Source of the DNA: Alphaproteobacteria bacterium
Lineage (GTDB): Bacteria > Pseudomonadota > Alphaproteobacteria > Caulobacterales > Maricaulaceae
DNA: 64,000 bases
Direction of reading: 5' to 3'
NCBI GenBank assembly: GCA_018222865.1
Contig: JAAEZM010000004.1
Location: forward strand, 1 to 64,000
In this document: in pieces, positions 1 through 9,314 of the stretch
How positions within the stretch are numbered: position 1 is the first letter of the stretch
Layout: each line of letters begins with the position of its first letter
Program-made: the position numbers and the translations under genes
The notes under the pieces: generated by a model
Told to the model about the DNA's origin: nothing
Seen by the model: the letters and a program-made list of their open reading frames with translations, nothing else
Database searches by the model: none

Positions 1-794
1 ATCATGTCATTGAGAGAGAGATTGACGCCGGCCGCAGACGGCATGCGGTCATAATAGGTCTCAGGATCACCCGGCCGGTTTTGCTGACGACGCCAGCCCC
101 GGTGGGGCGCAGCCCAATTATCAGATGCTTCAAGCGACTGAGTCCCGATCGAGGCGGATGATAGCCCCAGACGCTCAAACAATTCACTGCGCAGCAATTC
201 ATCATAGGGCCGGCCGGTCGCCTGCTCGGCCAGAACCTCTACTGAGGCGAAGGCCACATTCTGATAGGTGTAACAACTCCCCACCGGGCAAAGCAGGTCA
301 ACACCGGCCAGACGCTCCCTGATAAAGGGCAGGGTTCGGCCTTCCTCCAGCATGTTGTCATAGGCGTTGGGGGGCAGGCCGGTCCGATGGCTGAGGACTT
401 CTTCAATCGTCGGGCGTCTTTGACCGCTCAAGGTCATCACCTCGTCCGGCACCGGAGCGTCCAGCGTGAGAACACCTTCCTCCTCCAACAGCGCAAACAA
501 GGTCCCGGTGAAGGTCTTCGACACGGAGGCCGCCCGGAACAGAGTTGTCTCCGAGACCTCGCGCCCGCTCCCCGCGGATGCCTCGCCGTGAGTGTAGACG
601 AAGACGGGTTCGCCATTCTCGATCACCGCGGCGGCCAGGCCGACAATCCGGTCATCTTCCTGCACAATCTGATCAAAATGGGTCTGGAGGCCGGGCAGAT
701 AGTTATATGCTGGCGCATCTGGTCCGTCAGCGGCCAGCGCTGACGCGCTGCCCATCAGGAGGGCAGCCAAGCCTAGGATACTATTTCGGAGCAA
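1..794 (-). CDS. Serine hydrolase, beta-lactamase class C/penicillin-binding family (3' end cut by window)
   Basis: A TTG start at 794 lies 7 nt after an AGGAG ribosome site and gives an N-terminus with a basic start, a hydrophobic stretch and an Ala-x-Ala-like end (SALAA), so a secreted or periplasmic protein. An ASVSKTFTG block about 85 residues in carries the SxxK catalytic motif of the family, and a later CYTYQN block carries YxN. The KTG-type third motif would lie beyond the left edge. The family includes beta-lactamases, esterases and D-aminopeptidases; nothing here separates these. The start lies 22 nt inside the end of the agmatine deiminase gene, so the two are probably translationally coupled. 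An ATG at residue 14 is possible but would remove most of the signal peptide. Confidence 0.8.
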   Translation of the reverse strand, partial: MLRNSILGLAALLMGSASALAADGPDAPAYNYLPGLQTHFDQIVQEDDRIVGLAAAVIENGEPVFVYTHGEASAGSGREVSETTLFRAASVSKTFTGTLFALLEEEGVLTLDAPVPDEVMTLSGQRRPTIEEVLSHRTGLPPNAYDNMLEEGRTLPFIRERLAGVDLLCPVGSCYTYQNVAFASVEVLAEQATGRPYDELLRSELFERLGLSSASIGTQSLEASDNWAAPHRGWRRQQNRPGDPETYYDRMPSAAGVNLSLNDM

Positions 795-1813
795 TTGAGA
801 TCTCCTGGGACATGACATGTGACACAATGAAACGCCCCCCCACCGGTTAAGATAGCGTTTGCGCGCACGCCCGTCACCGCATGATCTTTAAAGTATCTGC
901 GCAAAAGGGTGAGCGCCCGGGCCTCACTCTGAGTCCCGTAAGTCGGCACGATGATCCGATCAGATCCGATCACCCAGTTGAGATAGCTTGCCGGCATTAA
1001 TTCACCATCATCATCCAATACGCGGCCAGGCCCGGGTATCGTCAGAACCTGAAGCTTGCGCCCTCGGGCATCATGCATGGTTTCAAGCTGTCGGCGGATC
1101 GCGTTGAAAACTGCGGCCTGTTCATCATGGCCGCCAAAGGGCATCTGGCAAATCACCACACCAGGCCGAACAAAGCGGACAATATTGTCGATATGGCCAT
1201 CGGTATGGTCGGCCACCATGCCTTCATCAATCCAGAGCACTTTCTCGACCCCAAATGCTGATTTTAGGTGCGCCTCCACCCGGGCTTCACTGACGCCGGG
1301 ATTGCGATTGGGATTGAGCAGGCATTGGCGCGTGGTGAGCACGGTTCCCTCACCATCGAATTCGAAGGCGCCACCTTCAGCGACCAGGTCCACTGGCCGC
1401 GATCGGGCAGAGGCCAGCGCCGCTATGTGCTCACCGACCTCCGCATCACCGGGATACAGGTATTTCCCACCCCAGCCATTATGGGTGAAGCGGACCGCCT
1501 CGCGCTGGCCATTCCTGTAGAGAAAGACCGGCCCGGTATCTCGGGTCCAGACATCTCCATAAAGGTGACGCAGGATCTGCGCCTGTCGCCCGAGAGCCTG
1601 TCGTGCCGCAGCCTCGGCTTCGGCGGTCGCAGCGAGGATCGTCAACCTCATACGCCGTCCATCACGACCCGGCTGAACCAGTGCTTTCAGAAAGGCGGCA
1701 AATTCCGGCCAGACCTGTTCCAGCGGGGCCGGCCAATAGGCCTGGTGCGCTGGCCAGCAGGTGAAGACCTGATCGACCGGATGGGTCTCGTGAGGAAGAT
1801 GGATCGTGTTCAT
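773..1813 (-). CDS. aguA: Agmatine deiminase (peptidyl-arginine deiminase family)
   Basis: 346 aa, the usual size of the PAD_porph/agmatine deiminase family, which hydrolyses agmatine to N-carbamoylputrescine and ammonia on the way to putrescine. Near the C-terminus a GGGAFHCVTCHVP block supplies the catalytic cysteine (about residue 330), and an HTDGHID block mid-protein supplies the acid/histidine part of the active site. No signal peptide from this start, so cytoplasmic. The reading frame is open 31 codons further upstream into the terminator of the TonB receptor gene; the ATG at 1813 (MNTIHLPHE) is chosen because family members begin close to it. It is followed by the serine hydrolase gene with a 22-nt overlap. 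Family is certain; agmatine as substrate is family-level inference. Confidence 0.85.
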   Translation of the reverse strand: MNTIHLPHETHPVDQVFTCWPAHQAYWPAPLEQVWPEFAAFLKALVQPGRDGRRMRLTILAATAEAEAAARQALGRQAQILRHLYGDVWTRDTGPVFLYRNGQREAVRFTHNGWGGKYLYPGDAEVGEHIAALASARSRPVDLVAEGGAFEFDGEGTVLTTRQCLLNPNRNPGVSEARVEAHLKSAFGVEKVLWIDEGMVADHTDGHIDNIVRFVRPGVVICQMPFGGHDEQAAVFNAIRRQLETMHDARGRKLQVLTIPGPGRVLDDDGELMPASYLNWVIGSDRIIVPTYGTQSEARALTLLRRYFKDHAVTGVRANAILTGGGAFHCVTCHVPGDLNCSEIVS

Positions 1814-1864
1814 GGCGCGCGGCTCTAGCACGCACCCGCCGCGCTGACGAGCCTCAAGCGCGGC

Positions 1865-1895
1865 AAAAAAGAAGGGCGCCCCGAGGGACGCCCTT
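1865..1895 (-). terminator. Rho-independent terminator of the TonB-dependent receptor gene
   Basis: On the minus strand a 7-bp stem (AAGGGCG, 1895-1889, with CGCCCTT, 1878-1872) and a 10-nt loop are followed by a T run at 1870-1865. It begins 29 nt after the receptor stop codon and would insulate the receptor from the agmatine deiminase gene. Confidence 0.8.
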
Positions 1896-1923
1896 CCAAT
1901 TCGCAAACATACGAGACGGGTTC

Positions 1924-4900
1924 TTAGAACTCGTAACGGATGCCCATGCGGATCTGATAAACAGAGTCGCTTGAGTCGAGCGTGTTGATGTCGCGACCGT
2001 TGAAGTCGTTGAAGCGGTACACACAGTCACCAGCAGTCTGGCAAGTCGTGCGCGGCGCATCACCGGTCAGAGCGGTTGCAGCATCGATACCCACTGCAGC
2101 AACGTCAGCGGCAGAAACCAGATCGGCTTCAACCAGAGCCAGCTGACCGAAGCTCGGTGCGTTGTACTGCACGCCCCACTCATCATTGAGCAGGTTCGGG
2201 AAGTTGATGATGTCGAGGACGAAGGAGAAGTTGTTGTCGCCAACAAACTGCTCAGCCCAACCAATGCCCGGCAGTTCCTGCTGGATGCGCAGGTCCCACT
2301 GACGGCGCCAGCCACCAGACTGACCATTGACTTCCTGGATACCGGAAGACAGGCCGATTTCGTCGACATAGTCGAAGAATGCGGTGGTGTTGAAGCCAGA
2401 AGCGAACACCACGTTCGGGTCGGTCAGACCGGTCGGGATGTAAGCCGGGTTGTTGTCGAACGGACCTTCACCATCACCAGCGCGACCGAACAGCGAGTTG
2501 TCGTTGTCGACGTCGAAGGCTGCGAAGTAAGGCTGACCGGAACGGATGTTGCCGAACAGGTCGAAGCGGGTGTTGAGTTCCGGCAGGAACTCACGCTCGT
2601 AGGACAGACCGATGCGGAAGGTGTCTTCGATTTCGAAGAAGGACGTACGCTCTTCCGGGAAGTTACGGTCAACAGCAGAGATGCCGCGCCAGTTGGAGAT
2701 ACCGCGGGAAGAACCACCCTCGGAGATCCAGTTAGCGTCCTGGTATGCGTAGGATACGAAGAAGCCGAGGCCGTTATCGTATTCTTTGGCCAGGCTCACC
2801 GTGAAGACGTGGCTTTCAGCGCCGTCAGCATTGGTCAGCATGGTCAGGTTGGAGATGCCCAGATCGTCCAGGTCCGCGTAGATGGTGCGGCCATCCGGAG
2901 CAACGCCAGTCGGGTTAGCAGCAGCCAGCTCGGTCTGAGCCAGGTTGCGCCACTGGAATGCGTCACGCGGAGTGGAGTAGAGGTACTGAGCGGAGAAGAG
3001 GTAGTTGTCGCCCAGATCGAAGCCACCGAAGTCCATGTCGAATTCGTGGTCAACGCGGATAGACGCTTTCCAGTCAGACGGGATCTCGAAGTCCGGATCG
3101 ATGATGTCGATACGGTTACCAGAGGAAGCAGCGACAGAAGCTTCCAGAGAAGCCGGGATGTCGAAGCTGGAGATCGGCGTGCCCTGGCTCTGGCGAGCAA
3201 AAGCGGTCAGGCCCTGGAAGGAGTTGGAAACCCAAACCTGCGGGGAACCACCAGCGAAGAGACCGAAGCCACCGGTGACCGTGGTGCGGTCAGTCGGCGT
3301 CCAGCGGAAGCTTGCGCGCGGCATGAACAGGTCTTTGTCGTCCAGGTTGGACTGAGATTCCAGACCGTACGTAGACGTCACAAGCGGGTCAGCCGCCGGC
3401 TGGTCATCCTGAGAGAAGAACTCCCAGCGAACGCCGTAGGAGACTTCCAGATCGTTGCGGATCTGCCAGGTGTCCTGAGCGAACAGGGTGAAACGGTCGT
3501 AAGACCAGGAAGCACCGCCGTCGATCGCATTGTTCGTCGGAGCGTTGACGTAGTCGATCTGCGGGTCGTTGTTCACGATGTTCGTCAGGTCGTTGTAGAT
3601 GAAACGGCCGTTGGAAGCAGGAACGAAGACGTTCAGCAGTTCATAGGTTTCGTACTCAGCACCGAAGGTGAGGACGTGGTCACCCCAGACGTAGTCAGCA
3701 GAACCGAAGAGCTGCAGACGTTCGTCGTTGAAGATGTTGGCGTGACGGAAACGGTCACAACCACCCACGAAGGTCTCGGAACCACCAGAGATCAGGCCGT
3801 CCATCGGAGAACCAGCAAGCTCAGCCGGGCTCAGACGGAATTCCAGGTGCGGCTGGCCAGCGCCAGCGTTGCAGAGCTGACCCGGGTTGTTTTCTTTCAG
3901 CGTCGCACGGAACGTCGTGGACAGGTTCGGCGTCCAGTCAGAGAAGAGCTGCAGGGAGTAGGAGTCCAGCTCCTGCGGGCGCTGATACCAAGCGGTCGTG
4001 TAGTTCTGGCGAGACGTAGAGACTTCGCTTTCTTCCGTCGTCTGGTACGTGAAAGATGCGCGGTGATCTTCGTTGATGTTCCAGTCGAGCTTGACCAGCA
4101 TACGCTCAGACGTTTCCGGGTTCGCAACGACCGTCGGGCGACCGCCCATGTCGTAGCCCAGATTGTCCAGGACGTACTGGTTGAAGATGCCGTAGAAGGA
4201 CGGGTCGATACCGTCATTCACGTCTGACTCAGCGAAGTTCTGACCAGAAGCGGAGTTGAACTCGTCGTAGGAGACGAAGAAGAAGAGACGGTCTTCGATG
4301 ATCGGGCCACCGAGCGTAACGCCCCACTCTTTTTCTTCGAAAGCAGCCGTGGTGACGTCGCGGCCGTCAACCTGGTTGCCGTAGAAGGTTTCGTCCTGGA
4401 AGTAGTAGTATGCAGAACCGTCAAACTCGTTGGTACCAGAGCGCGTCGTGATGTTCACGAGGCCGCCGGTGAAGCCAGCTGCGGTGACAGAGTAGTCAGA
4501 CGCCACGAGAGAAGCAGATTCGATCGCGTCGATGGAGATCGGCGAACGCTGCGTCGCGTAGGTGTTGGAGGACAGGCCGAAATCGTCCTGCTGCAGGGAA
4601 CCGTCAATGGCCAGGCCGTTGAAGCGCGGGTTCACACCAGCAACGGTCAGGTTGCCTTCGCCGCCAGAAGAGGCGAGCGGGTCACGCAGGAGCGTGCCGA
4701 TGACGTCGCGGTTAGCGGACGGCTGGTTCGCAATGTCGCGAGCAGAGAAGTTGGAGCCGACACCGTTGTTCAGGTCCAGCGTGTTGATCGCAGCGCCGGT
4801 GACCGTGATGATCTCACGAGCAGCGGAGTTCAGAACGATCGAGATCGGAGCGTTTGAACCAGCGCTCAGGGACAGACCTTCCAGAACGTCGCCTTCGAAG

Positions 4901-5169
4901 CCAGCAGCAGAGACGTAGATGGTGTAAGGACCGCCAACGCGCAGGCCGGATTCGAAGAAGGCGCCGGTAGCACCCGTCGTAGCCGTAGCTGCCGTGTTGG
5001 AGTTGGTGTGCAGGATCGTGACGGTTGCGCCGGAGATCGGAGCACCGGAAGCGTCAACGACGGTACCGCGCAGCTGAGACGAAGTCTGCTGAGCGTGAAC
5101 TGCAGCCGGAGCCGCAGCCATCAGAGCGACAGTTGCCGCGCTGAATGCAAATTTCTTGAACAAAGACAT
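1924..5169 (-). CDS. TonB-dependent receptor with N-terminal carboxypeptidase-regulatory-like domain (Oar-like)
   Basis: 1081 aa. Residues 1-26 form a signal peptide ending AVHA. Residues about 33-115 form a carboxypeptidase-regulatory-like beta-sandwich (GTVVDASGAPISGATV), then a plug domain (about 125-240, with FNGLAIDG and NITTRSG segments) and a long outer-membrane beta-barrel ending in aromatic Phe (IRYEF). This layout is that of Oar/SusC-like TonB receptors that import large substrates such as oligosaccharides or peptides; the substrate cannot be read from the sequence. Codon use is strongly biased (GTT/GTC, CGC, GAA, TTC), leaving unusually long shadow frames on the other strand and suggesting high expression. 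Monocistronic, with a terminator after it and a leader able to form competing G/C hairpins before it. Confidence 0.93.
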   Translation of the reverse strand: MSLFKKFAFSAATVALMAAAPAAVHAQQTSSQLRGTVVDASGAPISGATVTILHTNSNTAATATTGATGAFFESGLRVGGPYTIYVSAAGFEGDVLEGLSLSAGSNAPISIVLNSAAREIITVTGAAINTLDLNNGVGSNFSARDIANQPSANRDVIGTLLRDPLASSGGEGNLTVAGVNPRFNGLAIDGSLQQDDFGLSSNTYATQRSPISIDAIESASLVASDYSVTAAGFTGGLVNITTRSGTNEFDGSAYYYFQDETFYGNQVDGRDVTTAAFEEKEWGVTLGGPIIEDRLFFFVSYDEFNSASGQNFAESDVNDGIDPSFYGIFNQYVLDNLGYDMGGRPTVVANPETSERMLVKLDWNINEDHRASFTYQTTEESEVSTSRQNYTTAWYQRPQELDSYSLQLFSDWTPNLSTTFRATLKENNPGQLCNAGAGQPHLEFRLSPAELAGSPMDGLISGGSETFVGGCDRFRHANIFNDERLQLFGSADYVWGDHVLTFGAEYETYELLNVFVPASNGRFIYNDLTNIVNNDPQIDYVNAPTNNAIDGGASWSYDRFTLFAQDTWQIRNDLEVSYGVRWEFFSQDDQPAADPLVTSTYGLESQSNLDDKDLFMPRASFRWTPTDRTTVTGGFGLFAGGSPQVWVSNSFQGLTAFARQSQGTPISSFDIPASLEASVAASSGNRIDIIDPDFEIPSDWKASIRVDHEFDMDFGGFDLGDNYLFSAQYLYSTPRDAFQWRNLAQTELAAANPTGVAPDGRTIYADLDDLGISNLTMLTNADGAESHVFTVSLAKEYDNGLGFFVSYAYQDANWISEGGSSRGISNWRGISAVDRNFPEERTSFFEIEDTFRIGLSYEREFLPELNTRFDLFGNIRSGQPYFAAFDVDNDNSLFGRAGDGEGPFDNNPAYIPTGLTDPNVVFASGFNTTAFFDYVDEIGLSSGIQEVNGQSGGWRRQWDLRIQQELPGIGWAEQFVGDNNFSFVLDIINFPNLLNDEWGVQYNAPSFGQLALVEADLVSAADVAAVGIDAATALTGDAPRTTCQTAGDCVYRFNDFNGRDINTLDSSDSVYQIRMGIRYEF

Positions 5170-5502
5170 CTTGGAATGTCCCCCACTAGAACGACCAATA
5201 AATGGGGGACGTTGCCCCCGAGAAGCAGGGGCGAACTACGCTTGAGCCTCGACGTTTGCAAGACGTGGGGATGAAGCTTTCGTGACGGTCCAGAGGGGTT
5301 CAAGAAACTGTCACACACAGGGCTTTTCGCGGAAACTCAAAATATAAATTGAGAACAACAACTTAATTAAATCCAAGACCGATGAGCGCGCGAAATTCGC
5401 CCAAATTTTTCGGTTTTGTGACTGTAGACTTACGGAAAAATCCGCATAGGCTGCGGCCAAATTGTAACACTCTTCGCCACCCCCTTGTTTCAAGGCCCAA
5501 CA
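5170..5502. other. Intergenic region between the divergent TonB receptor and GT39 genes
   Basis: About 330 nt without a convincing gene. The receptor-proximal part (5178-5235) is built of alternating G and C runs. An AT-rich stretch at about 5335-5420 must hold the receptor promoter, but I could not place a convincing -35/-10 pair. Small open frames here have no ribosome site or family resemblance. Confidence 0.6.
5178..5235 (-). promoter_or_regulatory. Structured 5' leader of the TonB-dependent receptor mRNA
   Basis: In the receptor mRNA four runs follow one another: C-rich (5235-5230), G-rich (about 5220-5215), C-rich (5210-5203, GTCCCCCA) and G-rich (5185-5178, TGGGGGAC). The last is the exact complement of the third and also the only Shine-Dalgarno-like sequence, ending 8 nt before the ATG at 5169. 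Run 1 can pair with run 2, run 2 with run 3, and run 3 with run 4, so exclusive folds could hide or free the ribosome site. The pairing is seen in the sequence; a regulatory role is inference. Confidence 0.4.
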
Positions 5503-7047
5503 ATGTTCGCTCACGACGCTTCGCAAGCCTCGATCCGCTGGGGTCATGCCGCGCTATTCCTGATCCTTGCTGTCACGGTGATTCGTATCATCGGGCTCGG
5601 CCTTGCTGCGCCGGAGCTCTATCCTGATGAGTCGCAATACTGGGTTTGGTCTCGCAGCTTCGATTGGGGCTATTTTTCCAAGCCTCCGATGATCGCCTGG
5701 GTGATTGCTCTCTCGACCGGCCTATTCGGGGATAGCGATTTTACTGTGCGCCTGCCGGCTCCGCTCTTTCACGCGGGCACGGCCAGCCTGCTGTTCTTGT
5801 CGGCACAACGCTTATGGGACACCCGCACGGGCTTCTATACCGCTCTTGTCTATCTGACCCTGCCGTCAATCTGGGTCGCCAGCGCCGCGATTTCTACAGA
5901 TACGCCCATGATGCTGTTCTGGAGCATGGGCCTTTACGCGCTCATCCGTCTACGCGAAGCGCCAAGCTGGACATTCGCAGCTCTGCTGGGTGCGGCCATC
6001 GGCTTCGGCTTTATGTCGAAATACGCGATGATTTATTTCGTGATCGGCACAGGCTTGGCGATTTTGCTCGACAAGCCCACCCGCAAAGCCCTTCTGGGAT
6101 TGCAGGGCGCATTGGCGGGGATCATCGGGCTGATCATTATTTCACCCAATCTGATGTGGAATGCCGCGAATGATTTCGCCACCGTTTCTCATACAGCCGC
6201 CAATGCCAATTGGGGTGGAGATCTGTTCCAGTTCGACGAACTTGCAGATTTCCTTGCCGGACAAATGCTGGTCTTCGGCCCTGCGACCTTCATCGCCCTG
6301 GTCATCGTCCTTTACCGCACGCTGCGCCAGCGCGAGGCTGATACGCCGCACGCCCTCTTCCTGGCGGTCTATATCTTGCCGCCACTCCTGACGGTCTCCG
6401 CCCAGTCTTTCATCTCGCGCGCCCACGCAAACTGGGCCGCCGCCTCCTATGTCGCCGCGACCTTGCTGGTGACGTTTTTCCTTTTACAGGGCACGCGCTT
6501 TAGACGTTATGTCCTGTTCGGCTCCATCGGGTTTCATGTGGCGCTTGGCCTGTTCACGGCGGCGCTTGCGGCCAGTCCCGCTCTGACCGAAGCGACTGGC
6601 ATGTCCAATTCGACCAAACGGATCCGAGCCTGGGAAGACACGGCTGATGCCGTGACAGCCCTGGCCATGGAGCGCCCCTACGCTGCTATCGTTTTCGATA
6701 ACCGCAATATCTTTCATCAGATGCAACGCTATGCCGACGATCTCGACCGGCCGCTGGCAATGTGGTTGCGCTATTCGGGGCCTGTGAACCATGCCGAGCA
6801 AGGCTGGCCACTGGCTGAAAGCTTCGACGGCGAGATCCTGATCATTTCCGAGCGACCACGAGAGGTCGCCAGAATGCGCGAAGACTTCGAGCATTTCGAG
6901 GCGGCCGGAGAGCTCGTCATTCCGCTGGATGGCGACAAGACGCGTGATTTCACACTTTGGCGCGCAAGCGGCCATGACCGGGTCGAGCGTGATGAAGACT
7001 ATGAAAACCGGTGGACAGCGATCGACCGGGTTCGCGATGATCTGTAA
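5503..7047 (+). CDS. Glycosyltransferase family 39 / ArnT-like integral membrane glycosyltransferase
   Basis: 514 aa, polytopic. The first periplasmic loop carries the YPDESQYWVW segment (acidic pair at about residues 42-43), the catalytic signature of the GT39/PMT_2 superfamily that transfers a sugar from a polyprenyl-phosphate donor on the outer face of the inner membrane. Roughly ten hydrophobic segments occupy residues 15-360, followed by a soluble C-terminal domain. Likely acceptors are lipid A, LPS or a protein; none is indicated. The ATG at 5503 is preferred over the in-frame TTG at 5485, since AAGG precedes it. Its 3' end faces argC with a 3-nt gap. Confidence 0.8.
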   Translation: MFAHDASQASIRWGHAALFLILAVTVIRIIGLGLAAPELYPDESQYWVWSRSFDWGYFSKPPMIAWVIALSTGLFGDSDFTVRLPAPLFHAGTASLLFLSAQRLWDTRTGFYTALVYLTLPSIWVASAAISTDTPMMLFWSMGLYALIRLREAPSWTFAALLGAAIGFGFMSKYAMIYFVIGTGLAILLDKPTRKALLGLQGALAGIIGLIIISPNLMWNAANDFATVSHTAANANWGGDLFQFDELADFLAGQMLVFGPATFIALVIVLYRTLRQREADTPHALFLAVYILPPLLTVSAQSFISRAHANWAAASYVAATLLVTFFLLQGTRFRRYVLFGSIGFHVALGLFTAALAASPALTEATGMSNSTKRIRAWEDTADAVTALAMERPYAAIVFDNRNIFHQMQRYADDLDRPLAMWLRYSGPVNHAEQGWPLAESFDGEILIISERPREVARMREDFEHFEAAGELVIPLDGDKTRDFTLWRASGHDRVERDEDYENRWTAIDRVRDDL

Positions 7048-7050
7048 CCG

Positions 7051-7992
7051 CTAGTCCCGGCCAAACTCAGGCAGACCAAGAGCAAGTGTCAGGTTCTGGA
7101 GCGCCTGCACAGCGGCCCCTTTCAACAAATTGTCCAGCGCCGCCACGATGACGGCCTTGCGACCACTCTCATCCAGAGCGAAACCGCCGAGAACAGCGCC
7201 ATTCCGGCCTGCAATATCTGTCACTTCCGGGATCTCATCCAGGATCTCGATCAGAGCCTCGCCGGCATAGGCCGCGCGATATCGATCAATCAATTGTTCT
7301 CGCTCAACCGGTTCGGAGAATTCCAGATGGACCGTGGCCACAATGCCCTGGAAAAACTCTGCCACATGCGGGGTAAAGCGAACGCCCGCGCCTAGATGGC
7401 GGCTCATCTCGCGCTCATGGATATGCCCGGACAGGGCGTAGGGCATGAGATTATTCTTCAGCGCCTCAAGGTCGTTCTTGCGCGAGGGCTTGGTTCCCGC
7501 ACCGGAATAGCCCGACACGCCAAAGACATGAGCATCTCCACTCAACACGTCACGCATGGGGGCGATGGCAAGCTGACCCGCCGTTGCATAACAGCCCGGG
7601 TTTGAAATCCTCTGCGCCGCAGCGACAGCATCTCGGCCATAAATCTCAGGCAGGCCATAGGTCCAGTGCTCATCGAACCGATAGTCCGCCGAAAGGTCCA
7701 CGATCACCGTGCCACGCGCCAGGCGGTCGATCGCCTCGACGAAAGGTGCCGCTGCACCATTGGGCAAAGCCAGAATGACTGCATCAACGCCAGAGCGGGC
7801 AACAGCGTCAGGCCCCAGCGCCACAAATGCCATTCCATCCGGCGCACCCGCCGCAATATCGCCAATCGCTCGCCCTTCATACTCACGCGAACTGGCGAAG
7901 CTGAGTTCAAGGTCATTTCGTGCGCCGATCAGACGGATCAACTCACGGCCGGTATATCCACGCGCGCCGACAAGACCGACTGTCTTGATCAT
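7051..7992 (-). CDS. argC: N-acetyl-gamma-glutamyl-phosphate reductase
   Basis: 313 aa. The N-terminal nucleotide-binding motif GLVGARGYTGREL and the active-site segment NPGCYATA (Cys134) identify ArgC, which reduces N-acetylglutamyl phosphate to the semialdehyde with NADPH. A conserved SGYSGAGTKPSR block and a HIHE segment follow. Last gene of the operon; its ATG overlaps the argBA stop by 4 nt. It is nearer in length to the compact ArgC type than to the ~345-aa enterobacterial form. Confidence 0.93.
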   Translation of the reverse strand: MIKTVGLVGARGYTGRELIRLIGARNDLELSFASSREYEGRAIGDIAAGAPDGMAFVALGPDAVARSGVDAVILALPNGAAAPFVEAIDRLARGTVIVDLSADYRFDEHWTYGLPEIYGRDAVAAAQRISNPGCYATAGQLAIAPMRDVLSGDAHVFGVSGYSGAGTKPSRKNDLEALKNNLMPYALSGHIHEREMSRHLGAGVRFTPHVAEFFQGIVATVHLEFSEPVEREQLIDRYRAAYAGEALIEILDEIPEVTDIAGRNGAVLGGFALDESGRKAVIVAALDNLLKGAAVQALQNLTLALGLPEFGRD

Positions 7993-9314
7993 GCCGGATC
8001 CTCCAGAGTCGGTGGCAGGGCGAAGACATGCTCAATCACCGGCGCCAGGTCGGCCGGATCCATGGGGCCCCGCCAGAACACGGTCCATTCATCACGGCGA
8101 ACCGCGCCATTACACTGATCGAAATAGAAGCCATTGACCGGATTCGTCGTCCGCGACCGCCAGATCAGGCGGGGTGCATAGTCGACCAGGCGCTGCCAGA
8201 CCGCTCGCCCAAGCCCCTCACCGCGCGCCTCATCCATCACCGCGAATTTGTCCAGATATACAAGCTCACCCATTTTATGGGTAACCGCTGCGGCCCGGTA
8301 ATTCTCGGTCACGAAGGCCTGATCCAGCGTCAGTCCCTCCCAGTAGCCCGCCATAACGGGGCGCCCGAATGCCGCTGCCACCAAAGCATCCAGCCGGCTC
8401 ATATCCAGCTCGCTCTTATCGGACACGGCGAATATCTTCTCGCCCTTGCGGATCAGGGTCCCTGCCCCGGCATGGGTGAAGAGTTCCCGCGTCAATTCCT
8501 TCGGGCTGGTGATGGAGACGGAACTCGTCAACGGCAGGGCATCGAGCAAGCGCTTGATCTCTTCGATCTTCAGCTGCATCCCGCCGGACACCCAGTCTGC
8601 CGCGATCAGATTCTCAAAATCTGTCGCCAGGTTGATCGATGACAAAATCTCACCAGCCTCATTCAAAAGACCACCCGTGCCCGTCAGGAAGACGATCTTA
8701 TAGGGCTGGAGCTCATGGACGAGTGCACGCACCGCCGCATCGGCATTCACATTGACGGTGCGGCCATCACGGGTCTCCCCCAGACAGGCCAGAATCGGCG
8801 CCTGTCCTGCCCTGGCTGCAGCGGCCACCAGGTCAAACCGTATCCGGGTCGGCTCACCAACCCGGCCAAGGCGCTCTTCATCGACCAGCTCGGCCTCAAA
8901 CACGCCGCTTGGGATCGCAGCGGCCTGACCGCCGGCATCGCGAACGGCATCGACCAAGGCGAGATTGGCCCGGGTGAGGGTCTCGCGGATAACAGGCACG
9001 GCGGCCTCACGGGTCACCCGCAATCCATCAACCCGTTCCGTCTTGATATCCGCTTCGGCGAGCGCCGTATCGAGTTGCGGACCACCGCCATGCACAACGA
9101 TTGGCGAGAGCCCGACCGTCTGCAAGAAAGCCAGTGAAGCGGCCAATCCCTCCAGATCCTCCTCAATCACCGCACCACCGACCTTGATGACAGCGAAGCG
9201 TTCCTGATCAAGACCGGAGAACCGATTGAGATAGTCGCGCACCTCCTTGCCGTCGCGCATATGCGAGAGCAGCTGGATGATGGTCTGCCGGACTTCGGCT
9301 GTTTGCTCACTCAT
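7989..9314 (-). CDS. argB: Bifunctional N-acetylglutamate kinase/N-acetylglutamate synthase (ArgB-GNAT fusion)
   Basis: 441 aa in two parts. Residues about 40-290 are an amino-acid-kinase domain (VIKVGG near 43, VHGGGPQLD near 75, the NVNAD segment and a VSGGMQLKIEE block). Residues about 295-441 are a GNAT acetyltransferase domain with the acetyl-CoA loop in YLDKFAVMDEARGEGLG. This is the vertebrate-like NAGS/K architecture known from Xanthomonas campestris and Maricaulis maris, which catalyses the first two steps of arginine synthesis in one chain and is feedback-inhibited by arginine. Overlaps argF' and argC by 4 nt on each side, so one transcription and translation unit. Confidence 0.92.
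   Translation of the reverse strand: MSEQTAEVRQTIIQLLSHMRDGKEVRDYLNRFSGLDQERFAVIKVGGAVIEEDLEGLAASLAFLQTVGLSPIVVHGGGPQLDTALAEADIKTERVDGLRVTREAAVPVIRETLTRANLALVDAVRDAGGQAAAIPSGVFEAELVDEERLGRVGEPTRIRFDLVAAAARAGQAPILACLGETRDGRTVNVNADAAVRALVHELQPYKIVFLTGTGGLLNEAGEILSSINLATDFENLIAADWVSGGMQLKIEEIKRLLDALPLTSSVSITSPKELTRELFTHAGAGTLIRKGEKIFAVSDKSELDMSRLDALVAAAFGRPVMAGYWEGLTLDQAFVTENYRAAAVTHKMGELVYLDKFAVMDEARGEGLGRAVWQRLVDYAPRLIWRSRTTNPVNGFYFDQCNGAVRRDEWTVFWRGPMDPADLAPVIEHVFALPPTLEDPA

Noticed and set aside
2809..4227. A 472-codon plus-strand open frame inside the TonB receptor gene
   Set aside because: It is antisense to a clear 1081-aa receptor with strong codon bias; the predicted peptide is Arg/Val-rich with no domain, as expected for a mirror of biased codons.
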